From Nepenthes gracilis (lineage: Eukaryota; Streptophyta; Magnoliopsida; Caryophyllales; Nepenthaceae): 64,000 bases of DNA. The position numbers were made by a program, and so were the translations under genes. This document shows, piece by piece, positions 35,001-47,000 of the stretch. Each line of letters starts with the position of its first letter. Positions within the stretch are counted from its first letter, which is position 1. The DNA lies in assembly GCA_033239525.1 (NCBI GenBank), contig BSYO01000038.1, positions 4,417,556 to 4,481,555 of the forward strand, read 5' to 3'. The notes below the pieces were generated by a model that searched no databases, had not been told where the DNA came from, and saw only the letters and a list, made by a program, of their open reading frames with translations.

Positions 35001-38000
35001 TCTCATCGAAAGGGAAAAAATTTTAACTGTAAGAGTGAGCTAACAGCTCAACAAATGTAATCATAAACAATTCTCCAAATCATATTCAAGAAATAAGGGA
35101 AGGAACAGGAACAACAGGAATCACTCGATTCCTACGATTCTCGTGGTTACATTGGTCGATCATTAATCGGAATCACTTGATTCTCACGATACATCTTGAA
35201 TCACTGGTTTTATTCGGTTCTCATTATGCTCTACTGGATTCACATCATTCATCAATTGGATATTATTCATTTTCATTATTACATCATCTTTGCGGACCCC
35301 GGCTAGTAGGTCGTACTAACCAACGATGCGAGAGAACGAGGACAGGAATGTGTTCGCTACACATTCTAAAGCCACGGCTACTATTTTAGGTCGGTAGCAT
35401 ACGACCCTCGGTTGCATCCATGCAACAATCATCACAGACGACTACATCTCAATATGTAGCGTCGACAGACACACCCCACACCCCCGGGGTCCAGGGCAAT
35501 CCTCGTTCTTCCACAGTAGTTTCCTAAAGCGTACCACAGACATCACCCGCTCCCACGAGCGGCCGAAATACGTGGCCAAGTATTCCTCGGGTTCACACCG
35601 CGATGGACATGGTATACTAAAGAATACTACCCATATGACTCAGGGTCCTAGTTTCAAGGTTAGGTTCAACACTTGGAGAAGGAAATCTACATTTGCCACA
35701 CAATCACATCTCGGGAAATCTCATTCCCATCACAATCATCTCCAACCGGGAGATTACATCATCAAACACATCTCCATCCAGGAGATCATATCATCACAAG
35801 TACAATGTGGACTCCCTTCCATTCACATCACGGTTCACGATATCCAATGAGACTCATCCCTTGCCTCCAGCACATGGATACACGTTCGGAGCTTACACTT
35901 ACGTTTAAACATTTAAACGTTACTTTCAATACAATTATGGGGTCATATTACTTTACATTTCTCATTCCATTTCGGGTGAACAATAACAGATTTCCTTTTG
36001 AACACCCGGACGTCGTACACGGTTCGATACTTGGAAATTGGACGTCCAGTGGATTCGTACGTACACTTTGTACACAAGATTACACATTTGGGTTCGATTT
36101 AACTTATCACGAGGGTGGAAGTATGCAACTTCCCATTCATTTTCGGATTATCCACAACGGGGAACTTTTAAGGCTTCCGGATGCCACGAACGGGTCAAAA
36201 CTTACGGGATTCGGCATCCGGTCGATATATACACACAATTGGGACATGGGTATTTATATTCTAGGATCATTTCATCATTTCACGAAGGTGACAACACGCA
36301 AAATCCACTTTGGTCTCGGGTGAATAAAGGCGCCCCCCCCTTTAACGGGCTCGGACGCCACGAACGGGTCTAAACGTGCAAGATCGGACCCGCGGCCGAC
36401 ACATATACATCATTGGGATGTGGGGATTCCAATTTTGAGGTCAATTTCATGATACGGGGCCGGAAAACGGGAAACCCCCAAAATCCCGTAGGTTAGGGTT
36501 TCGGTAAAACCCACCCGGGCGAATCGAACACGATTCGGACAACTAGCTACATTTTCTTGGACCTCAAGGCATGGGTTTCGAGATTCTAACGTTCCCCGTG
36601 GGTATCGACGCAAAATACCCAACGAAAATACACAAAATATCGAGAGAGAACGAGAAGTGGATATGAGAACACTTGCTTCGACGCGTGCTTTCACCTTTAT
36701 ACCTGGCTCTCGAGCTGAATCGGACTCCCGGGCTCGATCTCCCTTCTTCTCTCTCCCGTCGCGCCCCTCTCTCTCCCTCAAAAACCCTCGGCTGATCTGA
36801 AAAACGAGGGAGAAGGAAACTCGGCGCGACTTTTATACTGCGCTTGCCGCTCGAGCGCCCAATAGGCACAAGCCTGCTGGCAGGGCTTCAGCAGCCCGGA
36901 CCCGAATAATTTTCCCGATTTTTCTTCCGATACCAAACCTTAATCATCCCAAAGGATTAGTATTAATCATTAACAAACTAATCACCTCATTATTATCAAG
37001 TTCCTAAATCCGGAACCTCACAACTCTCCCCCACTTATAAAATTTCGTCCTCGAAATTTAACGAGCCTCGCCTTCCCAAATCTGAGGTGAACTCCTCAAA
37101 AACTGAAATCATTTCCTCGGACGAGGGCTATCTTAGAAACCTCAAGCATTGAATCGTTCTCATCCTCATCACAAAACAAATCCTTAGCCTTTCAAAACGG
37201 CTCAACCCTGACACTTACTGATTCTCTCAACCATCGGTACTAGGAAAACCTTATAACGATTTCTAGATATTCCAAAAGCCACCTACAATGATGTCGGACA
37301 TCTCCTAACCCAATCCGATACTTTCAACGGATCAATGAACTTTCACTTGAATTCATTTCAAGCCTCGAAAGAAATCAGTTACTGGAATCTCAACCGTATT
37401 TAGAAATCTCTGGGCCACGGGCCCACAACGCTTCCACTGCACTACTCTGATTAATCCCCAACTCATCAAATTACGGCACAATCAAAACTATAATCATAAT
37501 CCCCAATTAGTTGACGAGATTTTCGATCCTTACCCAGATCTTAAAATTCCGGTTGCCTAGTAGCCTCAAGATCCTGTTCGCATATCAACAAGCCAACTAA
37601 ACCCAATTTGCATACAGTTCTATCCTCCAACTGAGAACACGACATTTTCTCACCCAATCAATGAGACTTACTCGCGATTCAACCTTCCCATTACCTATGA
37701 AACTCCAAAGACATACATGTCTAAGACTCGCAGCATCAATTTCCAACATTGATGCCTGCCTTCCCAAGGAAGACACCGAGGTTTACTTTCTGAACCTTTA
37801 AACAAATCTGACCACATGCAAGACTATACGATCATCTCCCTATCTCCGAAGACAATACTCATGAGTTTTCAAAATGAAAACATCAATGGCCAATTTCCGA
37901 CATACACATGGGGGTAACACTAATCCTGAACTCCTCCCCCACTTATCTCAAATATATAACATTTCACAAGAACTTATCAGACCCATTAGGGGTCAACCCA

Positions 38001-41000
38001 AATGACATGAACGTCATCTGGCCCTATCCGATTAGATCCAAGATGATTGCACAGTTTCATAACACAAATCGGCCTCCTCAACCAGCCACGCTCAGAATCC
38101 TAAGTCCTTAAAATCATGCAATCACAAAGCCACAAGTTTAGGAAGGCATTTTCTCAACTAAATTCGCATTCATTTCACAATGGGACATGCGAATTATCAG
38201 CTATCCATAATCCATGACTCAATCCTTAAGCAATTGCACACACCATCGATATCTTTGAATTCCTTAAGGAAGCCACCTCAACATGGACCCAAATATGGCC
38301 AAAAGATCAACCCATAAAATTTCATGAAACACCGACGAATCAACAAAATCCAAACGACGTTTCCTGAACTTCGTAGTGGCCATATCCATAACATGAATAT
38401 CGCCGGGGCTACAACTTCCACTAATCCACAATCAACACGCTGTGGACCCAGATCAATTTTATAATTCATCAAGCCTTTACAACGGCTCAGGAACTACACT
38501 TATTCATTCACAAAGTCTGATTATCAAACCATCAATCTCCTAGGCAACCCCATTCTAAAATTCACGAACAACCTAATCGGTCCATCTTATTTACCTCGAA
38601 TGTTCTGGAGCACTTCACACGATGCAAAACTGATATCTCCTCAGCTCTACATGGAATCCTCAACAATCGGCGTCAATTTTTGACATAACCTCAAATTCTG
38701 GACCAACAAATACATCAACCTAATCTTCCTTTTGATGACGTCCTCGGTCCAATGATCTACAAGAAAGACGATATCAACTTCTTGATACCTCGATCAATTT
38801 AAACTCATGCCTCAAATCCCACAACCTGATAGTCGGATGTTATCTTTTACCAATCCGACCATATTAGCACTGCAGTTCGTCCACCGAACTACTATTAAGA
38901 TCAGATTACGACTTAACACTTTAGCTATCTCAAGTTCATACCCACTATCGCACAATCCAATCATAAGGCACAATATGTTCACCAACCCAATTCAGATCGA
39001 TTCAACAACTTACTGACCTTAAACGTCACATCACGATTGGCACCACAAGATGGTTTAAGTTAACTCAACCAATCGTATCCACGAACTCCAAAGTATCACA
39101 ACTTTGACCCCAATTGCATTGAACTTAGATCCTTAATCCCATGGATCACAAAATCATAGACATAATCGGGTCCCCAAGATGCTGGTGTGACATCACGATT
39201 GATAATTCCATTTCTACCCTGGCAATCCACAAATTCCTTTCATGCTTCATCACCACCGAAACTCTGATCTTAAGGCTCTGGGTTTCCTCACTTCACAGTC
39301 GGAGAATGCAAACCCATCCTTAATCCAACATCCGCACAATTTATAACTTAGATCCTAGTTTCCAAAATCTCTTCGGAAAGGCATCCGTCCAAGATTCATC
39401 CATGAACGACCACTGCCATATTTCTTTTCGCCTTTCCGAATATTAAGTCATCCTTGACATTACTGCCAAGACTAGGGCATCCCCAATACACAATTTCAAC
39501 CACAATCCCAACATGGGTTCGGAATCCTCAAAACAGCATCAAGTCACAATACTAAACCCAAGAACCTTACCTCTTGCCACGACAGGTGACATTAACACAT
39601 TGAGCTCAAATCTTAGGACTCCGATTTAAAATACCGAACCTTTTCACCACCTGTCCAGGACTAAAGATATCCTTAAATCTCGCGATCGGACTATCCACCA
39701 TTGAGACACTCTCCCAAGAGTCTCATCGACACGAAATCAATTCAAGAAACTTCTATAATACATGGGACCATATTTCTTAATCCTTGAGACCCAAAATCTT
39801 TCTCACGTCAACCACCCGGGGTCGACTCTCTTCCTACCCATCACGGGGCAGCACGCCACGTCTTCTATCAGACATGGGGTCACCGCAACAATATCTTAAA
39901 CCTCAAAATCCACATCTCAATCCCAAAAGGATCTCGACTGTCAAGAAGTCCAGACACTTCATGAATTTCCAACCTAGAGTTTCGTATGCTCAATCTTAAC
40001 TCCACCCAATTCATCACACGCTCTAGGTTGTCCTGGCAACCCTTTGAAGCAAAATACCAGTCCAAGGACTTTAACCGAGAACCGATCAAACTTAAATCTC
40101 AAACCAAGATCAATTAACTTAGGCCTCGAAGCAACACTGATCAGCTCAAGGACCCAATCAACACCGATCAAATTCAAACACTAAGGTGTCTCGACACACC
40201 ATCTTTCTCTCTTCCCTACAACTAACCACCAATATTAGTAGTCTCCAACAAGGAGCCACTACTAATATTTCCTTAAAACCGAAACAATTCGAATCTAGCC
40301 ACTCCTAGAATACAAGCTAGGACATGTAGGCTAGCCATCCGAACTAAGTCACAACTTCTAACTTAGCGCTCTAGTCTAAGTTCTGGGACTGGGGTAACCA
40401 AAACTACCGGACTAACTCAGTCCTCACAGGCCTTCATTCGCGAAAACGATCAATCTTAATCAATCCTAAGCTTCCGCATATGATTCAGATCAATCCTAAA
40501 GCTTCCGCATATGATTCAGATCAACCTATGGCATCTCTCTTTTTCTCTGATACCAACTGTGACGGAACAGATTATTCTCTATCGAATAACCTCCGTCAAT
40601 GGCAAAACAAACCAGAGTCCATAATTAATACCTATGGATTCTACAGAAAATTCGACAGAGTTTCCTCTGCAACTGGACGAAAACCAAAAATATAACCTGT
40701 TTACATATCCTGCACAAGCACACAACTAATCAAAAGGCTTAACTCAAAGCCTACAACACGCCACACAGGATCACACATCTGCCATATCATCCATGGCTGC
40801 AATACAGTACACAACCTACTATACTGGATCTAGAGAGATGCCATCTAAATGAAACCAAACTCAAACATATATATACAGACGCGGAAGCATAACTAAATCA
40901 TCATACATGCGGAAACATAACAAAACCTTAAAATAATAACAATAATGAGCCACGCCCAACTCTAAGTGGCTGCTCAAAAACTGATCCAACTCTGAGTCCA

Positions 41001-44000
41001 AAGCTTTCACGCACTCGCCGTCCAGCCAATCTCATTAAGCAAGCTTCTCTCCTTGCTCTATCTATCCGGCGTCGGCTAAGTGTTCTCATCTGAAAGGAAA
41101 AAACATCAACTGCAAGAGTGAGCTAACAGCTCAGCAAATGTAATCATAAACAATTCTCCAAGTCATATTCAAGAAATAAGGGAAGGAACAGGAACAACAG
41201 GAATCACTCGATTTCTACGATTCTCGTGGTTACATTGGTCGATCATTAATCAGAATCACTTGATTCTCACGATACATCTTGAATCACTGGTTTCATTCGG
41301 TTCTCATTACGTTCTACTGGATTCACATCATTCATCAATTGGATATTATTCATTTTCATTATTACATCGTCTTTGCGGACCCCGGCTAGTAGGCCGTACT
41401 AACCAATGATGCGGGAGAACGATGACAGGAATGTGTTCGCTACACATTCTAAAGCCACGGCTACTATTTTAGGTCAGTAGCACACGACCCTCGGTTGCAT
41501 CCATGCAACAATCATCACAGATGACTACATCTCAATATGTAGCGTCAACAGACACACCCTACACCGCCGGGGTTCAGGGCAATCCTCGTTCTTCCATAGT
41601 AGTTTCCTAAAGCGTACCACAGACATCACCCGCTCCCACGAGCGGCCGAAATACGTGGCCAAGTATTCCTTGGGTTCACACCGCGATGGACATGGTACAC
41701 TAAAGAATACTACCCATATGACTCAGGGTCCTAGTTTCAAGGTTAGGTTCAACACTTGGAGAGGGAAATCTACATTTGCCACACAATCACATCTCGAAAA
41801 ATCTCATTCCCATCACAATCATCTCCAACCGGGAGATTACATCATCAAACACATCTCCATCCAGGAGATCATATCATCACAAGCACAATGTGGACTTCCT
41901 TCCATTCACATCACGGTTCACGATATCCAATGGGACTCATCCCTTACCTCCAGCACATGGATACACGTTCGAAGCTTACACTTACGTTTAAACATTTAAA
42001 CGTTACTTTCAATACAATTATGGGGTCATATTACTTTACATTTCTGATTCCATTTCGGGTGAACAATAACATATTTCCTTTTGAACACCCGGACGCCGTA
42101 CACGGTTCGATACTTGGAAATTGGACGTCCGGTGGATTCGTACGTACACTTTGTACACAAGATTACACATTTGGGTTCGATTTAACTTATCACGAGGGTG
42201 AAAGTATGCAACTTCCCATTCATTTTTGGATTATCCACAACGGGAAACTTTTAAGGCTTCCGGATGCCACGAGCGGGTCAAAACTTACGGGATTCGGCAT
42301 CTGGCGATATATACACACAATTGGGACATAGGCATTCATATTCTAGGATCATTTCATCATTTCACGAAGGTGACAACACGCAAAATCCACCTTCGGTCTC
42401 GGGTGAACAGTAACAGTGCCCCTTTAACGGGCTCGGACGCCTCGAACGGGTCTAAACGTGCAAGATCGGACCCGCGGCCGACACATATACATCATTGGGA
42501 TGTGGGGATTCCAATTTTGAGGTCAATTTCATGATACGAGGCCGGGAAACGGGAAACCCCCAAAATCCCGTAGGTTAGGGTTTCAGTAAAACCCACCCGG
42601 GCGAATCGGACACGATTCGGACAACTAACTACATTTTCTTGGACCTCAAGGCATGGGTTTCAAGATTCTAATGTTCCCCGTGGGTATCGACACAAAATAC
42701 CCAACGAAAATACACAAAACATCGAGAGAGAACGAGAAGTGGATATGAGAACACTTGCCTCGACACGTGCTTTCACCTTTATACTGGCTCTCGCGCGGAA
42801 TCGGACTCGGGCTCGATCTCCCTTCTCTCTCTCTCGTCGCGCCTCTCTCTCTCTCAAAACCCTCTACTGATCGAAAAACGAGGGAGAAGGAAACTTCGGC
42901 GCGACTTTTATCTTTGCTTCGCCGCTCGAGCCACGGCTCGAGCGCCCAGCAGCGCAAGTTCTTTAGCGAGGGCTTGCCGACCGGACCCGAATAATTTTCT
43001 CGATTTTTCTTCCGATACCAAACCTTAATCATCCCAAAGGATTAGTATTAATCATTAACATACTAATCACCTCATTATTATCAAGTTCCTAAATCCGGAA
43101 CCTCACACTTTCCTCATCCCTACATCCTCGCACTCTCGTCACGTTTACTTTAAACCTGCATTTCTTAATTTATTGAGAAAGATATTTGACCTGAGCGTCG
43201 GAGTATTTGAGATGAGATAATCTCCCGTTGTCCTCTGACCTCTTGTTTGTAATTTGTAATATACAGGTTTCGGGTTAATAGCGACGAAAATTGGACCCAA
43301 TTTAAATCGACCTGCAATAGGATATAGGAATGCTCCCTAATCCATACCACAATCGGGAACCCGGGACACATTAATCTATTTTTATTATTTTTTTGTACAA
43401 TCTATTTTATTATCATATTACAATAATGAGAATACATTAACTTTCATTAGGAGAGAAAATCATTTCTAAATTATTAAAATATTTTTTATTTTTATCAAAT
43501 GATATATCTTGAATATATATTTATTAAAAAATATTACTTCCATATGCATTAATCAATTAATAATTAATATGTCTAAATTACTAACATAAAATCATAATGT
43601 TTATCAATTTAAATAAATAAATAAAATAGTGTCATACTATATAGTATTTATCTCAGAAATATTATTATTAAGACCTTTTCATATATATATATACTTTCTT
43701 CCTTAGACTACTGGACTGTTGTGCTCGTATTGACAGTCGTTAATGGCAGACGTTCGATGCAGTGGTCGGTGATGTGACCATACTGGCGAACCGATCAAAG
43801 CATGTGGATTTTACTCAGCCATATGCCAAGACAGGGATGTCGATGATAGTCCCATTAAAATCAAAGGATTCACAGAAGGCATGGCTGTTCATGAAGCCTT
43901 TCACCACACGACTCTGGCTAGCAACCGGAGCTGTCTTGCTCTTCACTACCTTCGTCGTCTGGCTTCTGGAGCTTCGGACAGACGGTCACGGTCCGGAATC

Positions 44001-47000
44001 TGGAAGAGGCCAGTGGAAGAATCAGCTCAGCGCCGTGGTTTGGTTCATCTTCTCCTCACTTTTCCACACTCACCGTAAGTACTAGCCCGAAAAGCATTAT
44101 CCATAAATCCAAATGCCATCTAATCAAAGAGTTACATTAGGGTAGCCTAGTGCAGAGATTCCCAGAATTGCGTATTATGTGAATGGTCAATTATATCCAC
44201 CATATTAAAAGAAGCAAAACTTGACATAATATTTGATTAAAGAAAACAGCCTCTTGCATGACGCCAAGAGGTTCTAAAAAGGCTCCTCGAACACCTAAAT
44301 ATTCAATTATGAAGCTTTTCAAATTCCCTATTCTATAAAGGGTTAAATATATATGGCATTAATGATATGGTTGTTGCCATATTATCTGATGATTACGGAT
44401 ATGAGTCATGAAGATATAATTTTTGACAATATAATGGATTTCTAAAAAGATTCAAAGAGGTTTTAAAAAAAGCTTATTATGAATTGTTTGTTCTATATAT
44501 GATCAAATATATTCAATAGTTTAGAAGAAACAGAATATTATTATAAAAGTTATCGTTGTATGATTTAAAGATTATCAGTTTAAGTTATAAAGGTAGTTTC
44601 TTACGTATGTTGTATATAGTGTAAGGAAAGACCGTATATATTATATTAAAAAAGTAATTTGAATATTTTTCAGACCCCGTGTATATCACGAGTTTTGTAC
44701 ACCAAACTGTATTTTTAAAATAAAAGACAGTTAGAGAGGTCGTTTGTGTCCTTAGAGGGGTTCACATAAAATTTCCTCAAAAAATTTATGGTCTTTAAAT
44801 TTTTTTCCCCCTCTTTTTGGGTATTCTGCAGAGGGGAGGATCCAAAATAACTACAGCCGGATAGTGGTGGTGGTATGGCTGTGCGTAGTATTCGTTCTGA
44901 CACAAAGCTACACAGCCAGTTTAACTTCAAAGATGACGATTCCACTTCTGAAGCCGAAAATAATTGACGTGAATTGGCTTATAGAGAACAACAAGATTGT
45001 TGGCTGTGACGGGGAGTCGTTTGTGACGTCTTACTTGACCAATGTCGTCGGTTTCAAAACGGAGAACATCCTTAGTGTCAACAGCCAGTACTATTTTCCT
45101 GACTACCTGAGCAACGGCACCATTGATGCTGCTTTCCTCGAGCTTCCCTTTGAGAGGTTCTTCCTCAGTGAATACTGCAAGACCTTCACCGACGCTAAAC
45201 AGAACTACCGTTTTGGAGGACTCGGATTTGTGAGTATCATGTCCCAACTCATTCTCTTTTGACCTTTATTCCTTGCTATTACTTCATTGCTATAGAAGGT
45301 GAAGTTGAGATAAGCGAGATGCTGAAACTGACATTTCAAAAGCAGTAGAAATGTTTTGGAAACCGTCTACTTGAGCTTTATCACACAAATTTAAAAACAA
45401 ATTTTTATAATAATTAATTATTAACTTTTTTGTCTCAATTTTATAAAACAAGTTAATAACGTATTCACAAACAAGTTACGTAGAATGATAAGTATAATAA
45501 TTTTTTCCATGGGAACCTGTTGCGTTCTGGATCCGCGGGGTCCAGTCGAATCCGTAGTTTCCAAGCAACACAAATGTTTGAGATGTTGGGTACGAGAGGA
45601 AGATTAAGACCGGATTTTTTACGTGGAAAACCTCCTCTTAATTGGGGAGAAAAAACCACGAGGCTCAGGTCCTTTAGAAATACTTCACTATTTAGGTGGA
45701 AGTCTTTATAAAGTACAAGTGTTAGGGTTAATTCATTCCTTGTCTCTTGTTTTGTATCTCTTTCCTAGGGGATGTCGCTCACTGGAAGGCTTTATCACTC
45801 TTTTTTGTTCCGTTTGGCTGAGAAGAGAGAGATTGAGTGGCCGAGAGGAAGTGGGCCTTTTTCCTTCTTTCTGGAGCAAGTTTGGGGGGAGAAAATCCGG
45901 TCCCTTGGAAAGGGACCTCACTGGGTATTTATAGAAAAGATCATGCCGTTGGGGAGAAGACACGTGGCAACCATCGGGTGGCCGATAAGTTGTGCAGTGT
46001 CCCACTGGCTTCATTTAATGCTGCTGACGTGCGCGGAATGGCACGCGACTGGCGTAGCTAGTAGGCCTAGGTATGTCAGGCATGCGGGGTCTAGGCATCA
46101 GTCTTGATTTGACCAAGCGTGCCCTGTTTAGATGGAGACTGGCAGTGGTTGCAGATTTCCTTGGGATTCGGCGAAGTCGCTTAGCTGGCACCTCCTGTCA
46201 TGCATAGGGCAGTCATCGTCATTGGGTGGAGCTCCTTGTGAGTTTGCGGACTCGTAAGAGGAGGCAACTCTCGGAGGATCCTCTGGGGAAAGCCCTGGAG
46301 TCTCTTCTTGACTTCTCGGACGGTTCTGAGACTCAGCAGGACTTCTAGTGTTCTCGGTCTTTTTCCTGTCCGTGTACTTGGATGTCGCTAGCGATGTCCT
46401 CGAGCTTCTTTATGATCGGGCGCGACCTCTTAGACTTCTACTGTGGTCTTGGTCTTTGGGCGATTGGGCTCTGCTTTAGGCCTCTCAGGCCGTCCAATTT
46501 TTTTGGCTCGTGGGAGTAATTCTGGGCCTCCTGTTTAGGTCTTTCTCCTGGTCCGTGCTTTTATGAGCCCTTATATTGGGGCCTATCAATAATGAAGCAC
46601 AAAAAATCACTTTTTCTATGGTGTAAGTTTAGTTATAATAAATTTTTAAAACGCTTTCATATTTATCGCAAAATGTTGACAAATTAAGTTAAAAATTATT
46701 AGATATTTAAATAGAATAAAATCACCATTAGAAATACTTTGAATAAAAATTAAAATAATATACCTAATATGCTAAAAATAAAAACATAATTTAACATCTA
46801 ATAAATAGAAAAATCTCTTTATTCTTATCTCTTTCTCTCTCAAATCCACGAACAAAGAGTTTTGAATAGAATAACTCACGTCTAATATTAGAAAAAAAAA
46901 ATACAAAAATGACATCAAACGAGTCTAATTTTTAAACAACAGCAATTGGCATTTGAATGCTGATTAAAAATATTTTTTTAAATCATCCTGGCAAATGTGC

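Larger units (their letters stand above)
34475..43107 (-). mobile_element. Large non-coding LTR retrotransposon Y (LARD-like)
   Basis: 8633 bp with LTRs of 2548 bp (34475-37022) and 2550 bp (40558-43107), ends TGTGA/TCACA, and a perfect target duplication CTTTC at 34470-34474 and 43108-43112. It lies on the - strand. A PBS reading TGGTATCAGAG (initiator tRNA-Met type) is next to the right LTR, and a polypurine tract reading AAGTGGGGGAGAGT is next to the left LTR. Between them are 3.5 kb without recognisable gag or pol, except a pol tail remnant reading NFEDEIL and stop. Long LTRs plus a non-coding interior fit the LARD class. The tail motif and PPT suggest descent from a Tekay/Del-type chromovirus (inference). 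Confidence 0.9.
33822..43370 (+). mobile_element. Solo LTR related to X, split by element Y
   Basis: The left part, 33822-34474, starts TGTTAGGTCCA and CCATGAATGGTCTAA, like the X LTR start. It has a TATA box CCTATAAATACC near 34253-34264. The right part, 43108-43370, matches the last ~270 bp of the X LTRs (cctgagcgtcggagt, ccgttgtcctctgac, aacccgggacaca). Together they make about 0.91 kb, without the X minisatellites. No clean 5-bp target duplication is visible (CTCTC left, TTAAT right), so the left boundary may be a few bases off. Confidence 0.68.
33414..43749 (+). other. GLR intron 2 (10336 bp) with nested LTR elements
   Basis: GTAAAC to GGCAG. 9549 bp of it (33822-43370) is a solo LTR interrupted by element Y. 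Without them the intron would be about 790 bp and AT-rich. Splicing must skip two LTR promoters and terminators. Confidence 0.9.

Noticed and set aside
35673..36323. Frame of 216 codons, also present in part at 41756-42331
   Set aside because: It is in both LTRs of Y, on the strand opposite to the element, with no domain or codon pattern. It is shared only because LTRs are copies of one sequence.
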